Source: JAZPYZ01 sp045544455
GTDB taxonomy: Bacteria; Bacillota; Clostridia; Oscillospirales; Acutalibacteraceae
Assembly (NCBI GenBank): GCA_045544455.1
Contig: JAZPYZ010000009.1
Coordinates: forward strand, 81,344 to 145,343
Reading direction: 5' to 3'
Length of the DNA: 64,000 nt
The translations under genes were made by a program, and so were the position numbers. Each line of letters begins with the position of its first letter. Position 1 is the stretch's first letter. The notes below the pieces were generated by a model that did not search any database, was not told the DNA's origin, and worked only from the letters and a program-made list of their open reading frames with translations. Shown here piece by piece: positions 17,389-25,828 of this stretch.

Positions 17389-18687
17389 ATGGGCAAATAC
17401 TATCAACCCGAAATCGAAACCGCATCGGTCGAACAGATCCGTGCCTGGCAGGACGAACGACTGGTCAAACAGGTCAAACACGTGTGGGATAATGTACCGT
17501 ATTATCGCAAAAAGATGGAAGAAAAGGGCGTCACGCCGGACGATATTCGTTCCACGGCCGATTTGCACAAACTTCCCTTTATCACCAAAGACGATCTGCG
17601 AGAAGCCTATCCGTATGGTTTGCTCGCCGTGCCGCTGGAGGATTGCGTGCGTATCCAATCCACCTCCGGCACCACCGGTAAACGCGTGGTGGCATTCTAT
17701 ACCCAAGAAGACGTCGAACTGTGGGAAGATTGTTGCGCCCGTGCCATTATGGCGGTTGGCGGCACCAACGAAGACGTTTGCCAGGTGGCCTATGGTTATG
17801 GTTTGTTTACCGGTGGTCCCGGCCTTAACGGCGGTTCGCATAAGGTCGGTTGCTTGACGTTGCCGATGTCATCGGGTAACACCGATCGACAACTGCAATT
17901 CATGACCGATCTGGGCGCGACCATTTTGTGTTGCACCCCGTCGTATGCCGCCTACCTTGCGGAATCCATCCACGAACGCGGTCTGCGCGATAAGATCAAG
18001 CTCAAAGCCGGTATTTTCGGCGCCGAAGCATGGAGTGAAGAGATGCGCCGCGATATCGAAAAAAGTTTAGGTATCAAAGCATACGATATCTATGGCTTGA
18101 CCGAAATTTCCGGTCCGGGCGTTAGTTTTGAATGTGAAGAACAAACGGGTATGCACATTAACGAGGACCACTTTATCGCCGAGATCATCGATCCCGATAC
18201 CGGCGAAGTGTTGCCCGAAGGTTCGAAAGGGGAATTGGTGTTTACGTCGATCACCAAACAGGCGTTCCCGTTGTTGCGGTATCGCACGAAAGATATCTGC
18301 ATCCTCACCCGTAAACCGTGCTCCTGCGGACGCACCCACATCAAGATGTGCAAACCGATGGGCCGCAGTGACGATATGCTTATCATCCGCGGCGTCAACG
18401 TGTTCCCGTCGCAGATCGAGACGGTCCTGCTCGAACAAGGCTATCAAGCGAACTATCAGATCGTGGTAGATCGCGTCAACAATTCCGATACTCTCGACGT
18501 TATGGTCGAAATGACTCCCGAAAAATTCTCGGATTCGCTCAGCGAGATCACCGCGATGGAAAAACAACTCGTAGCGGCACTCAAAGCGATGCTCGGTATC
18601 CATGCCAAAGTCAAACTCGTCGCACCTAAATCCATCGCCCGCAGCGAGGGTAAAGCGGTGCGCGTGATCGATAACCGTAAAATTTAA
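17389..18687 (+). CDS. paaK: Phenylacetate-CoA ligase
   Basis: A 432-residue AMP-forming ligase of the PaaK family. The shortened P-loop is STSGTTGKR (91-99), followed by YGLTEISGPG, and a C-terminal domain with GRSDDMLIIRGVNVFPSQIE typical of PaaK. It contains CSCGRTH, a cysteine pair also present in many anaerobic PaaK-like proteins. With IorAB next to it, it could activate aryl acids or run in reverse to release an aryl acid with energy conservation; direction cannot be read from sequence. AAGGAGG precedes the ATG. Confidence 0.92.
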   Translation: MGKYYQPEIETASVEQIRAWQDERLVKQVKHVWDNVPYYRKKMEEKGVTPDDIRSTADLHKLPFITKDDLREAYPYGLLAVPLEDCVRIQSTSGTTGKRVVAFYTQEDVELWEDCCARAIMAVGGTNEDVCQVAYGYGLFTGGPGLNGGSHKVGCLTLPMSSGNTDRQLQFMTDLGATILCCTPSYAAYLAESIHERGLRDKIKLKAGIFGAEAWSEEMRRDIEKSLGIKAYDIYGLTEISGPGVSFECEEQTGMHINEDHFIAEIIDPDTGEVLPEGSKGELVFTSITKQAFPLLRYRTKDICILTRKPCSCGRTHIKMCKPMGRSDDMLIIRGVNVFPSQIETVLLEQGYQANYQIVVDRVNNSDTLDVMVEMTPEKFSDSLSEITAMEKQLVAALKAMLGIHAKVKLVAPKSIARSEGKAVRVIDNRKI

Positions 18688-18701
18688 GGAGGGACAGACA
18701 T

Positions 18702-19133
18702 ATGAACATCCATCAAATTTCCGTATTTCTCGAAAACCGTACCGGTGGCTTGTCGGAAATCACCCGTCTGCTCGCCGAAAATGAAATCAACCTGCGTGCC
18801 ATCTCGATCGCCGAAACCGCCGACTACGGCGTGTTGCGTCTGATCGCAGACGATAGTGAACGCGCCACCTCGGTGTTGCTGGCTCACGGCAACGTGTTGT
18901 CGATGACGCCGGTTACGGTGGTCGCCGTGCCGGACAAACCGGCCGGTCTGTCCGAAGTGTTGTCGTTGTTAGCAGACGGAAACATCAACATTTCCTATAT
19001 GTATTCGTTGTTTACCCATCAAGACGGCAAAGCGTATATGGTGTTTCGTATCGAAGACGAAGCGGCGTTCGTTGCGTTACTTAAGTCGCATGGCATGACT
19101 CCGGTCACCCCGGCCGAACTCGGTTTAAAATAA
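18702..19133 (+). CDS. Tandem ACT-domain amino-acid-binding protein
   Basis: A 143-residue protein of two ACT domains (about 1-65 and 70-135): IHQISVFLENRTGGLSEITRLLAENEINLRAI and VVAVPDKPAGLSEVLSLLADGNINI are the repeats, each split by a Gly-rich turn. ACT domains bind amino acids and act as sensors. Its constant companionship with paaK/ior genes in anaerobes suggests sensing of aromatic or branched amino acids, but the target is unknown. It is the last gene of the operon and ends before a strong terminator. Confidence 0.85.
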   Translation: MNIHQISVFLENRTGGLSEITRLLAENEINLRAISIAETADYGVLRLIADDSERATSVLLAHGNVLSMTPVTVVAVPDKPAGLSEVLSLLADGNINISYMYSLFTHQDGKAYMVFRIEDEAAFVALLKSHGMTPVTPAELGLK

Positions 19134-19190
19134 TTTGCGCCAAACCGTTTGGTTCTGGCGATCATGAAGGGGTGTTACGCCAATTAACAG

Positions 19191-19225
19191 AAAACGGCGA
19201 TATCGTGTGGGATATCGCCGTTTTT
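19191..19225 (+). terminator. Terminator of the keto-acid operon
   Basis: A 14-bp stem (19191-19204 with 19211-19224) with a six-base loop and a T-tract. Confidence 0.88.
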
Positions 19226-19250
19226 GCTTGTCCTTTTTTATCAACAGACC

Positions 19251-19279
19251 TTGTCACAACCGGTCGTTTGCGCTATAAT
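19251..19279 (+). promoter_or_regulatory. Sigma-A promoter of the TIM-barrel/SemiSWEET/SGNH operon
   Basis: TTGTCA (19251-19256), 17 bases, TATAAT (19274-19279), 28 bases before the ATG. Confidence 0.78.
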
Positions 19280-19307
19280 AGGTAAAATGGAGTGGGGGGA
19301 AGATGGT

Positions 19308-20099
19308 ATGAGAGAACTGGGTATCAATATGCACGCGATCACGGGCCTTACAGATGAAGCATACATCGACACGGTTGCCGCCAATGGCCTTAGCAAGGTA
19401 TTTGCCGGCCCGTGGGAACACGAGCGTCTTGCCAACCTGGCAGATTATGCCGCGAAACGGGGTGCTTCGTTTGAAATGTTGCACGCGCCGTTTGGGCATA
19501 TCAACGATATGTGGTTCGCCGGTGAAGACGGCGATGCGATGCTCAAAGAACTCACCGATTGTGTGGACGGATGTGTGGCTGCCGGTGCCGGTATCGCCGC
19601 GGTGCACTTGTCGTCCGGAGAGAATGCTCCGCCGATTACCGATATCGGACGCGGTCGGTTTGAAGCCTTGGTGGCCTATGCGAACAAACGTGGTATAAAG
19701 ATCGCGTTTGAAAACCAACGCAAACTGGCGAATTTGGCATGGGCGTTCGAAACCTTTACCCCGGCCGATGGCGTGGGATTTTGTTGGGATTGCGGTCACG
19801 AGGCTTGTTTTACCCCCGGCCGTGCCTACATGCCGTTGTTCGGTGATCGGTTGATCTGTACCCACCTTCACGATAATCGTGGCGTGTATAACCAAGATTT
19901 ACACCTTCTTCCGTTCGACGGTACGGTATCGTTCACACGAGTAACCGATCAACTGCGCCAATATCATTACCAAGGCAATCTGACGCTGGAAGCGATCGTC
20001 AAAAACAGTGATCAATATAACGATATCACGCCACAAGCGTATCTGGAAAAAGCGGCTGCTGCCGTTAAACGACTGGCGTGGATGTTGGACGGCGAATGA
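19308..20099 (+). CDS. Sugar phosphate isomerase/epimerase-like TIM-barrel protein
   Basis: A 263-residue cytosolic xylose-isomerase-like TIM barrel. Metal-ligand candidates appear at the ends of strands: the Glu in IAFENQ, WDCGHE with Asp and His, THLHDNRG and LTLEAIV. Members isomerise or epimerise sugars, or cleave aldol bonds; the substrate is unknown. I chose ATG 19308 because GGGGGAAG lies just upstream and the promoter ends at 19279. It starts a three-gene operon with a SemiSWEET-like transporter and an SGNH hydrolase. Confidence 0.83.
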   Translation: MRELGINMHAITGLTDEAYIDTVAANGLSKVFAGPWEHERLANLADYAAKRGASFEMLHAPFGHINDMWFAGEDGDAMLKELTDCVDGCVAAGAGIAAVHLSSGENAPPITDIGRGRFEALVAYANKRGIKIAFENQRKLANLAWAFETFTPADGVGFCWDCGHEACFTPGRAYMPLFGDRLICTHLHDNRGVYNQDLHLLPFDGTVSFTRVTDQLRQYHYQGNLTLEAIVKNSDQYNDITPQAYLEKAAAAVKRLAWMLDGE

Positions 20100-20122
20100 G
20101 ATAACGATAGGGGAACGGACAG

Positions 20123-20428
20123 ATGGCAGAACTGTTAGAAATCGTGATGATCGTGAGTTTCGGGGCTTCGTGGCCGCTTAACGTCATCAAATCGTATAAG
20201 GCACGTACTACCAAGGGTAAAAGCCTGTGGTTTTTGTGCCTGATCTTTTTCGGCTACATCGCCGGGATTGCGGCCAAACTTATGAACGAGGCGTATATGG
20301 CTTCTTTCTCGGAAAAGTGGTATGTGTTGGTGTTTTATTGCATCAACCTCGTGATGGTTGGCATCGATTTATGGTTGTATGCTCGCAACCATAGTTTGGA
20401 AATAAAACAAGCGCCAAAGGAGAATTAA
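20123..20428 (+). CDS. SemiSWEET / PQ-loop small transporter
   Basis: A 101-residue protein with three predicted membrane helices (about 5-22, 36-55, 68-87). It has the signature SFGASWPLNVIKSYKARTTKGKS, given here in parts: a PL in helix 1, then KARTTKGKS, then LIFFGYIAGI. It matches SemiSWEETs, which dimerise into small sugar uniporters. Substrate is not known. It lies 23 bases after the isomerase-like gene and 2 bases before an SGNH hydrolase, so it may move the sugar that these two enzymes handle. Confidence 0.83.
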   Translation: MAELLEIVMIVSFGASWPLNVIKSYKARTTKGKSLWFLCLIFFGYIAGIAAKLMNEAYMASFSEKWYVLVFYCINLVMVGIDLWLYARNHSLEIKQAPKEN

Positions 20429-20430
20429 CC

Positions 20431-21438
20431 ATGAAACTTACCTTTGAACAGATCCGGTCGATTGCGCGTGGGTTTGCGTATATCAGCGAAGAAACGGACG
20501 GGTTGGTTTTCCACCGGTTTACAGCGGAACAGGAAACGTTGTATAAACGGGAAAAACCGGATTTTTACGCCAAAACGCAAGCGTCATCCGGTGTGCGGAT
20601 GCATTTTCGTACGGATAGTACCACGTTGACCTTCCGCGCGCGCATCCAGAATCAAAGTTCCAGTCGTTCGCGGTATTCCTTCGATGTGTGGGTAGACGGT
20701 AAACCGATCGCATTTATGGATAACGATGATCCGACCATTTCGTATCCGTCACAAGGATTTCCGCTTACGCCGGTCGACCGCACCATCGATCTTGGCGCCG
20801 GCACCAAAGAGGTGCAGATGTATTTCCCGTGGTCGGTATTACCGTGCGTCACCGACATGTGCCTCGACGATGGCGCTTGTATCGAACCCATCAAACCCGC
20901 GAAAACGATGTTGATGTTTGGGGATTCTATCACCCACGGATACGATGCGTTGCGTCCGTCCAAAACGTATGCGTCGCGTTTAGCCGATGCACTGGATGCC
21001 GATGCTCGTAACAAAGCCATTGGCGGCGAAATTTTCTTCCCGGCTTTGGCGGCTCAAGCGGACGATCTCGCTCCCGATTACATATCGGTCGCCTATGGCA
21101 CCAACGATTGGAGTAAATGTTTGCCCGATCAGTTTCGGTATAACTGCCGCGAATTTTACAAGGCGTTGCACGACAATTATCCCACCGCCCGCATCTTTGC
21201 CATCACGCCGATCTGGCGCGGCGACTATCGGGACTATCGCCCGATGGGGGACTTTTTTACCATTGCAAACACCATCCGCGAAGTCACGGCCGATTTGGAT
21301 CGCGTTACCGTGATCGACGGATTCGATCTGGTGCCGCAAGATACCGCGTTGTTTTCGGATCGGTACTTACATCCAGATGATGCCGGGTTTGATCATTACG
21401 CAACCAATTTGATCGCCAAGATAAACGCGATACTGTAA
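20431..21438 (+). CDS. SGNH/GDSL-family esterase with N-terminal beta-sandwich
   Basis: A 335-residue esterase with no signal peptide. An N-terminal beta-sandwich (about 1-150) precedes the SGNH domain: GDSITHG with nucleophile Ser166, a Gly in GGEIF, AYGTNDWSK with the Asn, and DRYLHPDDAGFDHY with the Asp-x-x-His pair. The layout resembles carbohydrate acetyl-esterases such as family CE2-like proteins. It is cytosolic and ends the operon of isomerase and SemiSWEET, which fits a role in trimming an acetylated imported sugar, though this is inference. Confidence 0.85.
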   Translation: MKLTFEQIRSIARGFAYISEETDGLVFHRFTAEQETLYKREKPDFYAKTQASSGVRMHFRTDSTTLTFRARIQNQSSSRSRYSFDVWVDGKPIAFMDNDDPTISYPSQGFPLTPVDRTIDLGAGTKEVQMYFPWSVLPCVTDMCLDDGACIEPIKPAKTMLMFGDSITHGYDALRPSKTYASRLADALDADARNKAIGGEIFFPALAAQADDLAPDYISVAYGTNDWSKCLPDQFRYNCREFYKALHDNYPTARIFAITPIWRGDYRDYRPMGDFFTIANTIREVTADLDRVTVIDGFDLVPQDTALFSDRYLHPDDAGFDHYATNLIAKINAIL

Positions 21439-21454
21439 CAGGGAACAACCTTGC

Positions 21455-21570
21455 ATAGAACTGTATGAGATCGGTTAGATCGGCGGCTTCTTCTGCGAAG
21501 TGTTTCGTTTGTTTTCGGTTATCACCGCGATGATTCGTCTGGGCCGAAAGAAAACCGCCGAATAAATCGT
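21455..21570 (+). ncRNA. Possible structured RNA upstream of the alaS leader
   Basis: The 133 bases between the SGNH gene and a terminator hold no convincing ORF. They can form a long imperfect helix, with CGGTTAGATCGGCGG (about 21472-21486) pairing to CCGCCGAATAAATCG (about 21556-21570). Inside are a CTTC-TGC-GAAG hairpin and a TTTCGG...CCGAAA pairing. A terminator follows at once. I found no match to a known RNA class from memory, and the stretch may simply be the 3' UTR of the upstream operon. Confidence 0.4.
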
Positions 21571-21571
21571 T

Positions 21572-21600
21572 AAAGCCGTCCTGTTTGGACGGCTTTTTAC
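21572..21600 (+). terminator. Terminator after the SGNH operon / possible RNA
   Basis: A 10-bp stem (21572-21581 with 21587-21596) with a five-base loop and T-tract. Confidence 0.85.
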
Positions 21601-21611
21601 GTGTGTGGCAC

Positions 21612-21639
21612 TTGACAAAACGGCAAAACCGCTTATAAT
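21612..21639 (+). promoter_or_regulatory. Sigma-A promoter of the alaS T-box leader
   Basis: Perfect TTGACA (21612-21617), 16 bases, and perfect TATAAT (21634-21639). Confidence 0.85.
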
Positions 21640-21645
21640 AGGAAT

Positions 21646-21896
21646 TAATAAGAAAAAGATGTTGACGGGACGATGTTGGTGAACCGACAATCAGAGAGAG
21701 CGACCGGTGCTTTTTGCATCGCTGCAAGGTTGCTTATGCCATGGGCACCGACAAGCCATCCCACGAGTTCTGTCGCGATGAGCGATGGCGTATCTCTGCG
21801 TTAAAGGGATCGAGTGGCACCGTATAACCGGTGCAATTTGGGTGGTACCACGGAACCTCCGTCCCATGTTTGGACGGGGGTGTTTTCTTTTTTATG
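21646..21896 (+). promoter_or_regulatory. T-box riboswitch controlling alaS
   Basis: The leader holds the conserved T-box core GGGTGGTACCACGG (21840-21853), which pairs with the acceptor end of uncharged tRNA. It is directly followed by an overlapping terminator, stem ACCTCCGTCC (21855-21864) with GGACGGGGGT (21872-21881) and a T-tract. Uncharged tRNA-Ala should favour the antiterminator and let alaS be read. Two Ala codons could be the specifier: GCC at 21755-21757, next to a CCGGTGC/GGCACCG stem, or GCG at 21788-21790. I favour the first but cannot fold it rigorously. Confidence 0.9.
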
Positions 21897-21934
21897 CACG
21901 TCGCACATCTGTTTTGGAAAGGAAGTTATATACA

Positions 21935-24568
21935 ATGAAATGGACAGGCTTAAATGAACTGCGCGAAAAATATTTGGCGTTTTTTGAAAGCAAAGGGCAT
22001 CTGCGTTTGCCGAGCTTTCCGTTGATCCCGCAAAACGACGCGTCGCTGTTGTTGATCAACTCCGGCATGGCCCCGATGAAGAAATATTTCACCGGCGAAA
22101 TCGAACCGCCGCGTCATCGGGTAACCACCTGTCAAAAATGTATCCGCACCCCCGATATCGAGTGCGTCGGTAAAACCGCGCGCCACGGCACCTATTTTGA
22201 GATGCTTGGCAACTTCAGTTTCGGGGACTATTTCAAACACGAAGCTACTGCGTGGGCTTGGGAATTCTGCACCAAGGTGCTCGAATTACCGATCGATCGC
22301 ATTTATATCAGTATCTATCAAGACGACGACCAGGCGTTTGATATCTGGACCAAAGAAGTGGGCGTTGCGCCCGATCATATCGTGCGTCTCGGTAAAGAGG
22401 ACAACTTCTGGGAACATGGTGCCGGCCCGTGCGGCCCGTGTTCGGAACTGTATTTCGACCGCGGCGAAAAATACGGTTGCGGTTCGCCCGACTGTGCCGT
22501 CGGATGCGAATGTGATCGGTTCATCGAGTTCTGGAACCTGGTGTTCACCCAGTTTGACAACGACGGTAACGGCAACTATTCGCCGTTGGCGAAACCCAAT
22601 ATCGATACCGGTATGGGGCTCGAACGGTTGGCCTGCATCATGCAGGACGTCGGCAACCTGTTCGAGGTCGATACCGTCCAAAAGATTATGCAACACGCCA
22701 GTCGTATTGCCGGCGTACATTACGGCGACGATCCGAAAACCGACGTGTCGTTGCGCGTGATCACCGACCACATCCGTTCGACCACCTTTATGCTCGGGGA
22801 CGGCGTCATGCCGTCGAACGAAGGTCGCGGCTACGTACTTCGTCGTCTGCTTCGCCGTGCGGCACGCCATGGACGGTTGCTCAACATCAACCGTCCGTTC
22901 CTGCATGAAATTTGCACAACGGTTATGGAAGAAAACCGTTCGGCTTATCCGGAGCTTGAAGATAAAAAAGATTTTATCCAAAAGATCATCTTGACCGAAG
23001 AACAAGCCTTTGGTAAAACCATCGATTCCGGCCTGGCGCTGCTCGATGATATGCTGAAAAACCTGGACGGTGATACGCTGTCGGGTGCGGACGCCTTTAA
23101 ATTGTACGATACCTATGGATTCCCGGTGGATTTGACCAAAGATATCTTAGAAGAAAAGAACATCAAGGTCGATGAAGAAGCGTTTGCACAACTGATGAAA
23201 GAACAACGTGAACGCGCACGTAACAGCCGGAAAGATGCCGGCGCCGATGCGTGGAAAGGGGATACCAGTGCGGCCGAAAAACTCGACGAAACGGTCTTTG
23301 TCGGGTATGAAACCACGTCCAACGACGCTACGGTCGTGGCGATCCTGCGCGATAACGAATCGGTTGAAGCGCTTGGTACGGGCGATGCGGCGACGATCGT
23401 ACTCGATACCACCGCGTTCTATGCCGAAAGTGGCGGTCAGGTCGGCGATACCGGCGTTATCACCGCTAACGGCGTGACCTTTGCGGTAACCTCTACCAAA
23501 AAAACCGCCAGCAAAGTGGTGTTGCATCACGGCACCCTCACCGAAGGCGTTCTGTCGGTCGGTGACCGCGTAACCGCCACGGTAGAAGCGTCGGCTCGCG
23601 CGGATATTATGCGTAACCATACGGCGGCGCATTTGTTGCAAGCCGCCCTTCGTCAAGTGCTCGGCACCCACGTGGAACAAGCCGGTCAGTTGGTCGACGG
23701 TTCGCGCATGCGGTTCGACTTTACCCATTTCTCGGCGGTGACGGCGGACGAAATCGCCCAGGTCGAGGCGCTGGTTAACGAATGGATCTTAAACGATATC
23801 GCCACCGATGTGCGCGAAATGCCGATCGACGAAGCGAGAAGCATGGGTGCGATGGCGTTGTTTGGTGAGAAATACGGTTCGGTGGTTCGGGTGGTCAACG
23901 TGCCCGGCGTATCGATCGAACTTTGCGGCGGCACCCATGCCGCGCGTACCGGTCAATTGGGCCTGTTCCGTATCGTATCGGAAAGTTCGGTAGCGGCCGG
24001 TGTGCGCCGTATCGAAGCCGTTACCGGCCGAAACACCATCGCTTGGGTAGATGAAAAACAAGCGTTGCTCGCGCAAGCCGCCCAAACCATGAAAGCCAGC
24101 GGTACCGACGATATCGTCCGCCGTGCGGCTCAACTGGTCGGTGAGGTTAAAGCGTTGCAACAAGAACTCGATCAAATGAAACAAAAACAAGCCGCCGCGA
24201 AAACCGGCGACCTGCTCGCTAACCCGAAAACGGTCGGCGCGGTTCAGGTTGTGACGGCGCGACTGGACAACACCGATGCGGCGACGTTGCGCACCATCGG
24301 CGACCGTTGTAAAGATCAAGCCGCTTCCAACATGGTAATCCTGCTCGCCGGTGTATCGGGCGATGCGGCTTCGTTGGTGTGTTGCTGTATGCCGGATGCG
24401 GTCAAAGCCGGTGCTCATGCCGGTAACATCGTGCGTGCCACCGCGCAAGCGTGCGGCGGTAACGGCGGCGGCCGCCCGGATTCCGCTATGGCCGGTGCGA
24501 AAGACGTGTCCGCGCTTAACGGCGCTTTGGGTGCCGTTGCGGATGTGGTTAGCGGTATGTTAAAATAA
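21935..24568 (+). CDS. alaS: Alanyl-tRNA synthetase
   Basis: The class II synthetase that charges and edits tRNA-Ala. In the 877-residue protein the catalytic domain comes first (FFESKGHLRLPSFPLIP; NSGMAPMKKYFTG; motif with RHGTYFEMLGNFSFGDYFK). The tRNA-recognition region follows, then the editing domain with HTAAHLLQAALRQVLG and CGGTHAARTGQLG zinc-site motifs, and the C-Ala domain with GGNGGGRPDSAMAG. I chose ATG 21935 (AAAGGAAG site); upstream in-frame codons fall inside the T-box leader. Regulated by the T-box riboswitch before it. Confidence 0.97.
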   Translation: MKWTGLNELREKYLAFFESKGHLRLPSFPLIPQNDASLLLINSGMAPMKKYFTGEIEPPRHRVTTCQKCIRTPDIECVGKTARHGTYFEMLGNFSFGDYFKHEATAWAWEFCTKVLELPIDRIYISIYQDDDQAFDIWTKEVGVAPDHIVRLGKEDNFWEHGAGPCGPCSELYFDRGEKYGCGSPDCAVGCECDRFIEFWNLVFTQFDNDGNGNYSPLAKPNIDTGMGLERLACIMQDVGNLFEVDTVQKIMQHASRIAGVHYGDDPKTDVSLRVITDHIRSTTFMLGDGVMPSNEGRGYVLRRLLRRAARHGRLLNINRPFLHEICTTVMEENRSAYPELEDKKDFIQKIILTEEQAFGKTIDSGLALLDDMLKNLDGDTLSGADAFKLYDTYGFPVDLTKDILEEKNIKVDEEAFAQLMKEQRERARNSRKDAGADAWKGDTSAAEKLDETVFVGYETTSNDATVVAILRDNESVEALGTGDAATIVLDTTAFYAESGGQVGDTGVITANGVTFAVTSTKKTASKVVLHHGTLTEGVLSVGDRVTATVEASARADIMRNHTAAHLLQAALRQVLGTHVEQAGQLVDGSRMRFDFTHFSAVTADEIAQVEALVNEWILNDIATDVREMPIDEARSMGAMALFGEKYGSVVRVVNVPGVSIELCGGTHAARTGQLGLFRIVSESSVAAGVRRIEAVTGRNTIAWVDEKQALLAQAAQTMKASGTDDIVRRAAQLVGEVKALQQELDQMKQKQAAAKTGDLLANPKTVGAVQVVTARLDNTDAATLRTIGDRCKDQAASNMVILLAGVSGDAASLVCCCMPDAVKAGAHAGNIVRATAQACGGNGGGRPDSAMAGAKDVSALNGALGAVADVVSGMLK

Positions 24569-24582
24569 AAGGAGAACAAACA

Positions 24583-24915
24583 ATGGATTGCATTTTTTGC
24601 CGTATTATTGCCGGCGAGATTCCCAGTACCAAAGTGTATGAGGACGATCAAATCTTGGCGTTTCGCGATATTCAACCGGCTGCCCCCACGCACATCTTGG
24701 TGATCCCGAAACAACATATCGCCGGCGTACGTGAGATCACGGCCGATAACAGCGCCGTGGTAGCACATATTTTCGAAACCATTCCGGCGATTGCCAAAGC
24801 CGAAGGATTGACCGATTATCGTGTGGTTTCCAACAACGGGGCACAGGCCGGCCAAACGGTCCACCATCTGCATTTCCATATTCTCGGCGGTCGCACGCTG
24901 GGCATCATGGGTTAA
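24583..24915 (+). CDS. HIT-family nucleotide hydrolase
   Basis: A 110-residue histidine-triad protein of the HinT type, hydrolysing nucleoside phosphoramidates or adenylates such as those that leak from aminoacyl-tRNA synthetases. The active-site triad is in VHHLHFHIL (about residues 93-101), and an N-terminal CIFCRI pair of Cys may bind zinc. It lies 14 bases after alaS, behind AAAGGAG, so probably shares its transcript, which suits a role in clearing adenylates. Confidence 0.93.
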   Translation: MDCIFCRIIAGEIPSTKVYEDDQILAFRDIQPAAPTHILVIPKQHIAGVREITADNSAVVAHIFETIPAIAKAEGLTDYRVVSNNGAQAGQTVHHLHFHILGGRTLGIMG

Positions 24916-24925
24916 AGGTGACGTT

Positions 24926-25828
24926 GTGACAGAAATCGTATTGGATTTGGAATGGAACGGTGCACCGTGTCCGTCGATCAACGCCTATTTTAACGAAATT
25001 ATTGAAATTGGCGCGGTCAAGTTGGACGACGATATGCACATCGTGGATGAGTTTCGCATGACGGTTCGTCCAACCGTTAGTCGAAAACTCACCCACATTG
25101 TCAAAAACCTCACCCGCATCACCGAAGAGGAACTGGCTGCCGGCACCGATTTTTGCACGGCGTTTCAGGCCCTTTCGGCGTGGGTTGGCAAACCGCCGGT
25201 CGCGTTGCTCACCTGGAGCAATACGGATCTTGGCGTTTTGCTTGAAAATATGCGGTATTATAAACTCGGCGATCACATTCCGTTTATTACCCACTATGCC
25301 GACGTGCAACCGTATTGTCAACGGTTGCTCAAGGTAGAGGGAAATAACCAGATCAGTCTGGAACACGCCTGTGAACTGGCCGAGATTCAACCGAACGATG
25401 TCGAGTTCCATCGCGCGCTCGACGATAGCCGATTAACCGGCAAATTGCTTGAAAAGGTGTACGATCCGGCGAGTTTTGCATCGATCTTACAACCGACCGA
25501 CGCGATCTTTTATGAACGGTTTTTATTTAAAACCGTGATTTTAAGCGATCCCACCGATCCGCAGATCGAGGCGTCCGCGTTTAAATTCACCTGTCCGGAT
25601 TGCGGCAAATCGTTGCAACGGAAGGGTAAATTCAAATTTACCCACCGGGCGTTTTGTTGCGAAATGGTCTGCCGCCCGTGTCACAAACGATATCTGGCGC
25701 GGGTACAGTGCAAACGGCATTACGATGGGGTGGATATTCGCCGGAAATTGACCGAGAAAAAAGAACCGCCCAAAACCGATGCCGCACCGGAGGTGACCGC
25801 ATGCGAAACGACTTCGTTGCCCCACTGA
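24926..25828 (+). CDS. DEDD-type 3'-5' exonuclease with zinc-ribbon tail
   Basis: A 300-residue RNase T/DnaQ-like exonuclease. ExoI is LDLEWN with the paired Asp and Glu, ExoII lies around TWSNTDLGVL, and ExoIII is HRALDDSRLTG. A C-terminal zinc ribbon follows (CPDCGK...CCEMVCRPC). It is close to KapD-like and ERI-type exonucleases; the target is unknown. I chose the GTG at 24926 behind AAAGGTGA, as the in-frame ATG at 24821 lies inside the HIT gene. It overlaps mutY by 28 bases. Confidence 0.82.
   Translation: MTEIVLDLEWNGAPCPSINAYFNEIIEIGAVKLDDDMHIVDEFRMTVRPTVSRKLTHIVKNLTRITEEELAAGTDFCTAFQALSAWVGKPPVALLTWSNTDLGVLLENMRYYKLGDHIPFITHYADVQPYCQRLLKVEGNNQISLEHACELAEIQPNDVEFHRALDDSRLTGKLLEKVYDPASFASILQPTDAIFYERFLFKTVILSDPTDPQIEASAFKFTCPDCGKSLQRKGKFKFTHRAFCCEMVCRPCHKRYLARVQCKRHYDGVDIRRKLTEKKEPPKTDAAPEVTACETTSLPH

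Noticed and set aside
21495..21561. A short frame (VFRLFSVITAMIRLGRKKTAE-like) before the terminator at 21572
   Set aside because: It would need a GTG start with no ribosome site. The RNA pairing explains the stretch better, though translation is not excluded.
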